From: Bog-756 sp963710495
GTDB taxonomy: Bacteria; Actinomycetota; Acidimicrobiia; Acidimicrobiales; RAAP-2
Direction: 5' to 3'
NCBI GenBank assembly: GCA_963710495.1
Contig: CAVQAI010000010.1
Location: 107,831-171,830, forward strand
Length of the DNA stretch: 64,000 nucleotides
Below are positions 52,642 through 60,267 of the stretch, in pieces. A program made the translations under genes and the position numbers. The notes under the pieces were generated by a model. It was given only the letters and a program-made list of their open reading frames with translations, searched no databases and was not told where the DNA came from. The number at the start of each line of letters is the position of its first letter. The stretch's first letter is position 1.

Positions 52642-53634
52642 ATGGCCGAGGCTCCCGCTCCCGATCTCCCGGCGCTGTTCGAGTCGGCCCGCGGCGGCGA
52701 CCGGGTGGCGCTGGCCCGCCTGCTGTCCCTGGTCGAGCGGGGCGGCGAGCCCGCCCGGCGGGTCGCCGGGCTGTCGTTCCGGGCCGGGGGCGACGCCTAC
52801 TCGATCGGGATCACCGGGGCCCCCGGCGCCGGCAAGTCCACCCTCACCGACCGGCTGGTGACCATGGGCCGCGAACAGGGGCTCGGCGGCGGCAACCAGG
52901 TCGGCGTCCTGGCCGTCGATCCCTCGTCCCCCTACTCGGGCGGGGCCATCCTCGGCGACCGGGTGCGCATGCCGCGCCACGCCCTCGACGACCGGGTCTT
53001 CATCCGGTCGATGGCCGCCCGTGGCCACCTCGGCGGCCTGTCGGTGGCGGTGCCCGACGCCATCCGGGTGCTGTCGGCCGTCGGGATGGCGGTGGTGTTG
53101 GTGGAGACGGTCGGGGTCGGGCAGCAGGAGGTGGACGTGGCCGCGGCCACCGACGCCACCGTGGTCGTCGTCAACCCCGGCTGGGGCGACACCATCCAGG
53201 CCAACAAGGCGGGCCTGTTGGAGATCGCCGACGTGTTCGTGATCAACAAGTCGGACCGGCCCGGTACCCGGGAGACGCGGCGCGATCTCGAGCAGATGCT
53301 CGATCTCACCGACCTCGGCGCGTGGCGGCCGCCGATCATCGACACGGTGGCCACCGACGGGAAAGGGGTCGACCAGGTATGGGCCGCCCTCGGCGCGCAC
53401 CGCCAGCACCAGATGGCCGACGGCCGGCTCGAAACACTGCGCCGGCAACGGCTGGAACGCGAGCTCCGACAGATCGTCGTGACCCGGGTGGTGGAGCAGA
53501 TCGACGAGGAGGCGTCCAAGGAGCGCTCCGGCATCGTCTCGGCGATGCTCGCCGGCGACCTCGACCCTTACGAGGCCGCCGACCGGTTGCTGTCGAGACT
53601 GCCGACGCGCCGTCGGGCGACCGAGGGCGCCTGA
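52642..53634 (+). CDS. meaB: MeaB/ArgK-type G3E GTPase
   Basis: GTPase that protects and loads adenosylcobalamin-dependent methylmalonyl-CoA mutase. The 330-residue protein has the P-loop GAPGAGKST, the switch region AVDPSSPYSGGAILGDRVRM, VETVGVGQQEVDV, the NKSD base-recognition motif and the C-terminal dimerisation helices. All are characteristic of MeaB. No mutase subunit gene is present in the window, so its partner must be elsewhere. TACGCT lies 9 nt before the ATG. Confidence 0.93.
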   Translation: MAEAPAPDLPALFESARGGDRVALARLLSLVERGGEPARRVAGLSFRAGGDAYSIGITGAPGAGKSTLTDRLVTMGREQGLGGGNQVGVLAVDPSSPYSGGAILGDRVRMPRHALDDRVFIRSMAARGHLGGLSVAVPDAIRVLSAVGMAVVLVETVGVGQQEVDVAAATDATVVVVNPGWGDTIQANKAGLLEIADVFVINKSDRPGTRETRRDLEQMLDLTDLGAWRPPIIDTVATDGKGVDQVWAALGAHRQHQMADGRLETLRRQRLERELRQIVVTRVVEQIDEEASKERSGIVSAMLAGDLDPYEAADRLLSRLPTRRRATEGA

Positions 53635-53675
53635 GCGTTCCCCTTCTGCGCCGGGGGCTCAGGTAGCGTGCCCAC

Positions 53676-55427
53676 GTGGCCGTTGGCTCCGATCCGGACC
53701 TGTCGGGACTGTCCCTTCCCTTTGCGCCCTTCGGCAGCCTGACCGACCGCGGTCGCCCGTCGGCGCCACTGCCCCCGGCCGACGAGGACCCCCTCTGGTT
53801 CCAGCGGGCCGTCTTCTACGAGGTCCTCATCCGCGGGTTCTTCGACGGGAACAACGACGGGGTGGGGGACATCCCCGGCCTCATCGCCAAGCTGGACTAT
53901 CTGCAGTGGTTGGGCGTCGACTGCCTGTGGCTGCTCCCCTTCTACCCTTCGCCGCTGCGCGACGGCGGGTACGACATCAGCGACTTCTACTCGGTGCACC
54001 CCGAGAGCGGCACGGTCGACGATCTCCAGCGACTGCTCGACGAGGCCCACGCCCGGGGCATCCGGGTCATCGCCGACCTGGTCATCAACCACACCAGTGA
54101 CCAGCATCCCTGGTTCCTCGAGTCGCGCCAGAGCCGGGACAACCCCAAGGCCGACTGGTACGTGTGGAACGACGACGACCAGCGCTGGCCGGAGGCCCGG
54201 GTCGTCTTCATCGACGTGGAGAAGTCCAATTGGACCTATGTCCCCGAGCGGGACCAGTACTACTGGCACCGCTTCTACTCCCACCAGCCCGACCTCAACT
54301 ACGACAACCCCGAAGTGGCTGACGCCATGCTCGACGTGATGCGGTTCTGGCTCGATCTCGGGCTCGACGGGTTCCGCCTCGACGCCGTCCCCTTCCTCTT
54401 CCAGAGGGACGGGACCAGCGGCGAGAACCTGCCCGAAACCCATGCCTTCATCCGCCGGGTCCGCGCCGAGCTCGACGCCAACTACCCGGGGCGCATCCTG
54501 CTGGCCGAGGCCAACGGGTGGCCGTCCGACGTGGCCGACTACTTCGGGAAGGACGACGAGTGCCATCTCTGCTTCAACTTCCCGCTCATGCCCCGCCTGT
54601 TCATGGCCGTCCGCCGCGAGCAGAGCTACCCGATCACCGAAATCCTGGCCCAGACGCCGGAAGCACCCGGCTCCAGCCAGTGGGCCATCTTCTTGCGCAA
54701 TCACGATGAGCTGACCCTCGAGATGGTGAGCGAGGAGGAGCGCGACTACCTGTTCGCCGAATACGCCAAGGATCCCCGCATGAAGCGGCACATGGGCATC
54801 GGCCGCCGCCTGGCCCCTCTGCTCGACCGGGACCGCCGCCTCTCCGAGCTCCTGTTCTACCTGCTGCTCACCCTCCCGGGGAGCCCCGTCCTCTACTACG
54901 GGGACGAGATCCAGATGGGCGACAACCTCTATCTGGGCGACCGCGACTCGGTGCGCACCCCGATGCAGTGGACCCCCGACCGCAACGGTGGGTTCAGCCG
55001 GGCCGACTTCGCCCAGCTCTACCTGCCGCCGCTGATGGACCCGGTGTACGGCTTCAGCGCGGTGAACGTCGAGGCCCAGCAGCGCAACCCGAGCTCGTTC
55101 CTCCACTGGATGCGGCGCATCCTGGCCGTCCGCCGCGAGTTCTCGGTGCTGGGCCGGGGCGAGCTCGAGGTCGTGGCATCGGCCAATCCTTCGGTGCTGG
55201 CCTTCGTCCGCTTCTCGCCCGACGCGCCCACGCGGGGCCCGGTCAACCCGGTGCTCTGTGTCCACAATTTGAGCCGCCTGGCCCAACCGGCCGACCTGCA
55301 CGTGGAGCACTGGATCGGGCGTCAACCCATCGAGCTGCTCGGGCGGGTGGCCTTCCCGCTCATCGGGGCCCATGCCTACCCGGTCACGGTGGCCCCCTAT
55401 GGGTCGCTCTGCTTCGAGCTGGCCTGA
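53676..55427 (+). CDS. treS: Trehalose synthase / maltose alpha-D-glucosyltransferase
   Basis: GH13 enzyme that interconverts maltose and trehalose. The 583-residue protein begins with the TreS-typical FYEVLIRGFFDGNNDGVGD. The GH13 motifs are visible: ADLVINHTSDQHPW, DGFRLDAVPFL with the nucleophilic Asp, LLAEANGWP with the acid/base Glu and FLRNHDELTLE with the third acid. A beta-sandwich C-domain ends the protein. No maltokinase domain is fused, and no mak or glgE gene is near. GTG start with TAGCGT ending 6 nt before it, so probably leaderless. Confidence 0.94.
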   Translation: MAVGSDPDLSGLSLPFAPFGSLTDRGRPSAPLPPADEDPLWFQRAVFYEVLIRGFFDGNNDGVGDIPGLIAKLDYLQWLGVDCLWLLPFYPSPLRDGGYDISDFYSVHPESGTVDDLQRLLDEAHARGIRVIADLVINHTSDQHPWFLESRQSRDNPKADWYVWNDDDQRWPEARVVFIDVEKSNWTYVPERDQYYWHRFYSHQPDLNYDNPEVADAMLDVMRFWLDLGLDGFRLDAVPFLFQRDGTSGENLPETHAFIRRVRAELDANYPGRILLAEANGWPSDVADYFGKDDECHLCFNFPLMPRLFMAVRREQSYPITEILAQTPEAPGSSQWAIFLRNHDELTLEMVSEEERDYLFAEYAKDPRMKRHMGIGRRLAPLLDRDRRLSELLFYLLLTLPGSPVLYYGDEIQMGDNLYLGDRDSVRTPMQWTPDRNGGFSRADFAQLYLPPLMDPVYGFSAVNVEAQQRNPSSFLHWMRRILAVRREFSVLGRGELEVVASANPSVLAFVRFSPDAPTRGPVNPVLCVHNLSRLAQPADLHVEHWIGRQPIELLGRVAFPLIGAHAYPVTVAPYGSLCFELA

Positions 55428-55490
55428 GCGCCCGGCCCGGTGGGTTCGGGGCCCCCGATCAGCCGGTTAGGGCGTCACGGCGTCAGGGCG

Positions 55491-56483
55491 TCAGCCGGCG
55501 TGGGCCACCGGGACCCGAACGGCCAGTTCCTCGGCGGCCTGCTCGGGGTTCACGATGTTGATGAGCACCCCGGTGCCGAGCTCGAACCCGGCCACCGTGG
55601 CCAGCTTGGGGACCACGTGGACGTGCCAGTGGTACGGCTCGGGGGCGCGGTAGGGCGCTGAGTGGAAGACGAGGTTGTAGGCGATGTCGCCCACCACGTC
55701 CCGGAGGCTCCCGAGTGCCACCTTCAGCGCCTTGCCCACGGCGATGAGGTCGTTCGGCGGGCTGTGGTGGAGGTGGGGACCGTGGGCCCGGGGGATGACC
55801 AGCATCTCGAAGGGGGACCCGCTCCAGAACGGGCAGATGACCACCACTCGCTCGTCGGAGTAGACGACCCGGTGGCCCACGTTCTCCTCGGCGTCGACGG
55901 TGGTGCACAGCAGGCAGCGCCCGGCGAAGCGAGCGAAGCCGGCCTGCTCCTCGACCAGTTCCCGGGGGACGAACGACATGCCGAGCAGCTGCCCGTGGGG
56001 GTGCTCGATCGACGCGCCCGCCTCGCGCCCGGCGTTGACGATGGCCTGGCTGTAGCGGAGCCCGGGGATGTCGGCGTGCTCCTTGATCCGGTCGCCGATG
56101 GCGGTCATGACGGCGGCCGTCTGATCGTCGGTCAGCATCGACCACGAGTTCTGGTGGCTGGGCGACAACACCAGGACCTCGTGGGTTCCCCCCGCCGTGG
56201 CCTGGGTGAAGATCGGGCCTCGATTGGTCACCACGAACGGCGCGTTGCCCTCGAAGGCCGGATAGAGGTTGGGAACCACCCGGACCTTCCATTTGCCGTC
56301 GGGACCCGAGACCTCGAGCGTGGGGGAGACGGTTTCCTCGTTGCCGGGGCAGAACGGGCAGGGTCGAGAGGTGTCGGCCTGGATCGACGCGATCCGAGGG
56401 GCAAATGCCTTGGGCCGGGTGGCCCGTTCGGTGCTCACCACCACCCAGCGGCCGGTGAGGGGATCGAGACGGAGCTGGTTCAT
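55491..56483 (-). CDS. galT: Galactose-1-phosphate uridylyltransferase family protein
   Basis: HIT-superfamily nucleotidylyltransferase of the Leloir pathway. The 330-residue protein has the N-terminal LRLDPLTGRWVVVST, the zinc-site CPFCPGNEE, EVLVLSPSHQ, the segment SIEHPHGQLLG and the histidine triad region HWHVHVVPKL. It was started at the ATG that opens MNQLRLDPL; the frame extends upstream, but those codons show no family match. It converges on treS. Some GalT-like enzymes of actinobacteria act on other sugar phosphates, so the substrate is not certain. Confidence 0.87.
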   Translation of the reverse strand: MNQLRLDPLTGRWVVVSTERATRPKAFAPRIASIQADTSRPCPFCPGNEETVSPTLEVSGPDGKWKVRVVPNLYPAFEGNAPFVVTNRGPIFTQATAGGTHEVLVLSPSHQNSWSMLTDDQTAAVMTAIGDRIKEHADIPGLRYSQAIVNAGREAGASIEHPHGQLLGMSFVPRELVEEQAGFARFAGRCLLCTTVDAEENVGHRVVYSDERVVVICPFWSGSPFEMLVIPRAHGPHLHHSPPNDLIAVGKALKVALGSLRDVVGDIAYNLVFHSAPYRAPEPYHWHVHVVPKLATVAGFELGTGVLINIVNPEQAAEELAVRVPVAHAG

Positions 56484-56716
56484 CGGAACTGGGCGCAGCT
56501 TCGCTCTGGTCGTCGTAGCTCTCTTCGCACGCCCGTCGACACCTCTGTTCTGTCTTCGGCGCCCGACCCCGGCCGGGATGCCCCGGGGACTGGCGGAAGC
56601 CCTGTCACCAAGGTACCAAGCGCTGGGCCGGCGTTGGTGCCAGGGGCCCGGTCGCCGGCCGCCGAAACCCGACCCCCGGGTGCCAGAATCGCGCCGATGA
56701 CCCGGCTCGCCCACCG

Positions 56717-57187
56717 ATGACGTTCCACCATGCCCGGGATGCGGCCTACGACATCGTCCTCCTCGCCCACGTGCTCAGCGTGGTGGCGAGCTTCGGCGTG
56801 GTGGTCGTCGCCGGCTCGTACGCGCTGGCGCTCCGCCGGCCGGGCCCGCCCTCCGAGGCCGTGCGCCGCTACTACCGGCCCGGGGTGAACTGGGCCGGCC
56901 GGGCGCTCTTCCTGGTGCCGGTGCTCGGGGTGGCCCTCATCGCCATGAGCGGGGGGGATTGGTCCTATGCCGAGGGCTGGGTCCTCGGCGGCCTCGGGCT
57001 GTGGGCGACGGCCGCCTTCTTGGCCGAGCTGGCCCTCTGGCCCGGGGAGCGGTCGCTCCAGGTCGTCGCAGCGGCCAGCGGGCCACCGGCCGACCTCGGG
57101 CGTCGCTGCCTCCTCGTGGCGGCGACGGCCGGTCTGATCGCCGCCGTGCTGGTGGCCGCCTCCGTCGTCATGGTGGCCAAGCCCTGA
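56717..57187 (+). CDS. Four-helix integral membrane protein, DUF2269-like
   Basis: A 156-residue membrane protein with four hydrophobic segments: IVLLAHVLSVVASFGVVVVAGSYAL, ALFLVPVLGVALIAMSGG, VLGGLGLWATAAFLAEL and LLVAATAGLIAAVLVAASVVMVA. The layout with HARDAAYDIVLLAHVL at the start resembles small DUF2269-type proteins; no function is known. A seven-codon frame (MTRLAHR) ends on the start codon as ATGA and is preceded by CAGAAT, so translation may be coupled to a tiny leader. It converges on the P450 gene. Confidence 0.6.
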   Translation: MTFHHARDAAYDIVLLAHVLSVVASFGVVVVAGSYALALRRPGPPSEAVRRYYRPGVNWAGRALFLVPVLGVALIAMSGGDWSYAEGWVLGGLGLWATAAFLAELALWPGERSLQVVAAASGPPADLGRRCLLVAATAGLIAAVLVAASVVMVAKP

Positions 57188-57195
57188 CGGCGGGC

Positions 57196-58473
57196 TCAGC
57201 GGGGCGCGTACCGACAGGGGAGATGCTTGATGCCGTTGATGAAGCTCGATCGCAGGCGGTCGGGCTCCCCCGAGGCCTCGATGTCGGGGAGCCGGGTCAA
57301 GAGCTGGCGCAGCATCACGTCGACCTCGCGCCGGGCCAGATGGGCCCCCAGGCAGAAGTGTGGCCCGGCCGCACCGAACCCGAGATGGGGGTTGGGTTGG
57401 CGCCGGACGTCGAAGCGGTACGGATCGTCGAAGACCGACTCGTCCCGGTTGGCCGAGTTGTAGAAGAGGAGCACCTTGTCCCCGGGGTGGAGCTCCTCCC
57501 CCGAGAGGACGGTGTCCTCCACGACGGTGCGGCGCATCCAGATGACCGGCGACGCCCACCGCACGATCTCGTCGACCCCGGTGGCGGCGATGCCGGCTGG
57601 GTCGGACTGCCACCGGGCCCGCTCGTCGGGATGCTCGGTCAGGGCCAGCAGACCGTGGGCGATGGCCGTGCGGGTCGTCTCGTTCCCAGCCGTGAGGAGC
57701 AGGATGAAGAAGGACGCAAGCTCGGCGTGGGTCAGCGCCTCGCCGTCGATGTTGGTGGTGATGAGAGCCGTGGTCAGGTCGTCGGTCGGGTGGTCGACCC
57801 GGTGGGCCGACAGCTCGGTCATGAGCGTGGTGAGCTCCTGCCCCGCTTCGATGAAGGCCAGCACGGGGTCGCTCCCCTCTGGGACGTACTCGGGGTCACC
57901 GTTGCTGAGAATGATGTTGGAGCAGCGGAACACGGCGGCGTACTCCGAGGGCGGGATGCCCATCATGTCGCAGATGATCTCCAGCGGCATCGGTGCGGCG
58001 ATCTCGGTCACGAAGTCGCAGCCCCCGAGTCCGGCGACCCGATCGATGACCTTGTCCGCCACCTCCTCGATGGACTGCTCGATCTCCTTGATCCGGCGCG
58101 GGTTGAACGCGGCCGACACGATCCGCCGGAGGCGTGCATGGCGCGGGTTGTCGGTCGAGATCATGCCGGCGAAGTACTCGATCATCTCCTCGGGGAGGTC
58201 GAGGACGCTCACCGCGCCCTGACCCGAGCAGTAGATCTCGGGGTGGCGGCTGATCTCGGTGACATCGGCATGGCGGGTGACGGCCCGGTAGCCGGGCCCG
58301 GGGGGCGGGGCCAGAGGCGACGACTCCGAGACGTCCGGCTCCTCGAAGAAGGCCAGCGGCCGCTGTTGGCGGAGGAGTCGGAAGGCCCCCTCGCGCTCGG
58401 CCCACGGCCGCTCCCAGAAGGCGAGATCCGAGAGGTCGATCTCGTCCAGGTCGAGCACCGATCGGGGCTCCAT
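57196..58473 (-). CDS. Cytochrome P450, CYP125-like
   Basis: Heme-thiolate monooxygenase of about 425 residues. Motifs: MISTDNPRHARLRRIVSAAF (helix C region), AGNETTRTAIAHG (I-helix oxygen-activation motif), the ExxR helix in VDEIVRWASP, and the heme loop GFGAAGPHFCLGAHLARRE with the axial Cys. The helix C and heme-loop sequences resemble the CYP125/CYP142 group that oxidises steroid side chains; the true substrate is unknown. The ATG was preferred over the GTG three codons upstream because TAGGGT ends 7 nt before the ATG and overlaps the GTG, indicating a leaderless start. Confidence 0.9.
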   Translation of the reverse strand: MEPRSVLDLDEIDLSDLAFWERPWAEREGAFRLLRQQRPLAFFEEPDVSESSPLAPPPGPGYRAVTRHADVTEISRHPEIYCSGQGAVSVLDLPEEMIEYFAGMISTDNPRHARLRRIVSAAFNPRRIKEIEQSIEEVADKVIDRVAGLGGCDFVTEIAAPMPLEIICDMMGIPPSEYAAVFRCSNIILSNGDPEYVPEGSDPVLAFIEAGQELTTLMTELSAHRVDHPTDDLTTALITTNIDGEALTHAELASFFILLLTAGNETTRTAIAHGLLALTEHPDERARWQSDPAGIAATGVDEIVRWASPVIWMRRTVVEDTVLSGEELHPGDKVLLFYNSANRDESVFDDPYRFDVRRQPNPHLGFGAAGPHFCLGAHLARREVDVMLRQLLTRLPDIEASGEPDRLRSSFINGIKHLPCRYAPR

Positions 58474-58519
58474 GGCCGCCACCCTATCGGGAGCGACCCG
58501 GACCGGCCCGGCGTGCCGG

Positions 58520-59210
58520 TCAATCCTCGGCCAACGGCCCGGCGGTCCGGAGGATCTCCCGCGCCTCGTCGACCCGGCCGGCCTCGACCAGGGGCACGAC
58601 GTGTTGGTCCAGCAGGGACGCCCAGTCCGTGGCGCCGGTCGGGCGGCCGGCCTCCCGGTGGGCCGTGCGGGCCTCGTCGACCAGCGCGGCGATGGTGGGC
58701 AGGTCGGGCGGAAGGCAGCCGGCCAGCCGGTCGCACAGCCATCGGGCCAGGGCCGGGCTGGTGCCGGCGGTCGAGACGGCCAGGGTCACCGCTCCCGATC
58801 GGTGGACGGCGGGGAGACGCACCGTGCCGGGGACGGCGCGCTCCGCGCCGGTCACGAGCACCCCGGCTCCGACGGCATCGGCCACCACGGCCGCGTCCAC
58901 CTCGGGCCGGCCGGTGGCCGTCGCCACCAACCGATAGTGGGCGGCCTCGCCCGGCCGGTACCGGCGACGCTCGACGGCCAGCGCCGGGGCCCGACCGCTC
59001 GGCTCGGTCTCCCCGGCCAGAGCCTCGAGGGCGTCGGTCAGGTCGGGAGCCACCACCGTCACCTGGGCCCCGCCCGAACGGAGGGACTGCGGCCCGGCGG
59101 GCGGCGACGGGCCCACCCCCGACCACCAGGCAGCGCCAGCCGGTCACGTCCAGCACCACGGGGAAGTCCCGGTGGGGCTCGGGGGATGGAGGGGTGGCTG
59201 GTTCCGGCAT
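58520..59210 (-). pseudogene. Siroheme synthase / precorrin-2 dehydrogenase, frame interrupted
   Basis: CysG N-domain/Met8-type enzyme that oxidises precorrin-2 and inserts iron to make siroheme. The first frame reads FPVVLDVTGWRCLVVGGGPVAARRA, the NAD-binding start of the family. At about 59087 one extra base shifts the frame, and the rest continues as SLRSGGAQVTVVAPDL, VATATGRPEVDAAV and VSTAGTSPALARWLCDRL, the usual dehydrogenase/ferrochelatase parts. Removing one base restores a continuous protein of about 229 residues. It is divergent from cysH and the siroheme-dependent sulfite reductase, the enzyme that would need its product. Sequence error or recent inactivation cannot be told apart here. 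Confidence 0.82.
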
Positions 59211-59562
59211 GGCGTCGGGCCGGGTTCGGGGGGCTCCGGCACGGCCATTGTGGCCGATCCCGGTCGGGGCCGGCGGCTGCTCCAAGCCCCGATTGATCTA
59301 AAATATGATCTGAATAGTCATGTATAGTCGGGGAGCCGAGGCCGAGGGTCGGCCGGAACGACCGACCGGCGCCGGGGCCGGGCAGCGGTTCGGCCGCCCG
59401 GGGGGCTCGCCCGGCGGCCGGACGACTGAGTCGAGGCCCGACGGAATGCAAGTGGGCCGGACCGGGTTGGCACCAAGAGGTTGAGACAGGAGCAGGGCAG
59501 GAGCGGTCGTCGGACGGGGTGTGAGGGGTTCGCCCGTGCATGGGAGAGAGGGTTTCGGGAGA
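59211..59562. other. Divergent intergenic region of the sulfur-assimilation genes
   Basis: About 350 nt between the siroheme gene and cysH. It is GC-rich apart from one striking AT-rich island of about 40 nt, described separately. No gene is supported. The part next to cysH has a purine-rich GGGAGAGAGGG and then GGGAGA just before the start codon. Confidence 0.5.
59291..59330. promoter_or_regulatory. AT-rich island, likely divergent promoter/operator of the sulfur genes
   Basis: An unusually AT-rich stretch holds TGATCT twice at a period of 12 nt and ATAGTC twice at a period of 11 nt, with TATGAT and TATAGT as -10-like hexamers. Its position between the divergent siroheme and cysH genes suits a shared regulatory site. 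No known sulfur regulator box (Cbl/CysB or CymR type) was recognised. Confidence 0.45.
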
Positions 59563-60246
59563 ATGAGTGTCGTGACCAGTGAAACCGGGGCGCCCGAACT
59601 CCGCGCCGAGTTGGCCGAGGAATCGGAAGCCTTCGAGACTGCGCCGGCCGGGTTGATCGTGGCCTGGGCCGCCGAGCGGTTCGGCCCCGGCCTGGCCCTG
59701 GCCTCGTCCTTCCAGGACGCGGTGCTGATCGACATCGCCGTGCAAGTCGATCCCGACATCGAGGTCGTGTTCCTCGACACCGGCTCGCACTTCCCCGAGA
59801 CGTTGGACTATGTCGAGACGATCCGCCGGCGTTACGACCTCAACCTCACCGTCACCAAGCCGGTCGCCGGGGCGGACCAGTGGCCGTGCGGCAGCGCCCA
59901 GTGCTGTGAGTTCCGCAAGGTGCGGCCGCTCAAGCAGGCCCTGGCGGGCAAGTCGGCCTGGGTCACCGGCCTCAAGCGAGTGGACGCGCCCACCAGGCGC
60001 GATGCGCCGATCGTCTCCCTTGACGACTCCTGGGGATTGGTCAAGGTCAACCCCCTGGCCACCTGGACGGACCAGGATGTCGCCGGGTACGCCGCCGATC
60101 ACGGCATCCCCGCCCACCCGCTCCAGTCCAAGGGCTACCTCTCGATCGGCTGTGCGCCGACCACCCGGCCGGTGGGAGCCGGTGAGGACCCGCGGGCGGG
60201 CCGCTGGTCGGACTCGGACAAGGTCGAGTGCGGGCTGCACCTCTGA
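59563..60246 (+). CDS. cysH: Adenylylsulfate/PAPS reductase with altered cluster motif
   Basis: Reduces activated sulfate to sulfite with thioredoxin. The 227-residue protein has the PP-loop-like ALASSFQDAVLI, FLDTGSHFPETLDY and the C-terminal catalytic ECGLH (Cys223). A CC pair (Cys114-Cys115) in SAQCCEFRKVRPL is the cluster-binding pair of iron-sulfur APS reductases. The second pair, normally CAPC in this family, reads CAPT: Cys197 is present but Thr200 replaces the fourth ligand. ATG with GGGAGA close upstream; another ATG 14 codons earlier has no family match. It begins the cysH-sulfite reductase-FrhB string. Confidence 0.92.
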   Translation: MSVVTSETGAPELRAELAEESEAFETAPAGLIVAWAAERFGPGLALASSFQDAVLIDIAVQVDPDIEVVFLDTGSHFPETLDYVETIRRRYDLNLTVTKPVAGADQWPCGSAQCCEFRKVRPLKQALAGKSAWVTGLKRVDAPTRRDAPIVSLDDSWGLVKVNPLATWTDQDVAGYAADHGIPAHPLQSKGYLSIGCAPTTRPVGAGEDPRAGRWSDSDKVECGLHL

Positions 60247-60267
60247 CGTGATGACTGAACGCGTGAC

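Noticed and set aside
55471..55493. Three tandem GGCGTCA units at the end of galT
   Set aside because: Seven-base match at an 8-nt period, partly inside the galT stop; too short to call an element.
56959..59301. Plus-strand frame of 780 codons over the P450 and siroheme genes
   Set aside because: Antisense of recognisable genes; the product is a low-complexity Gly/Arg/Pro string.
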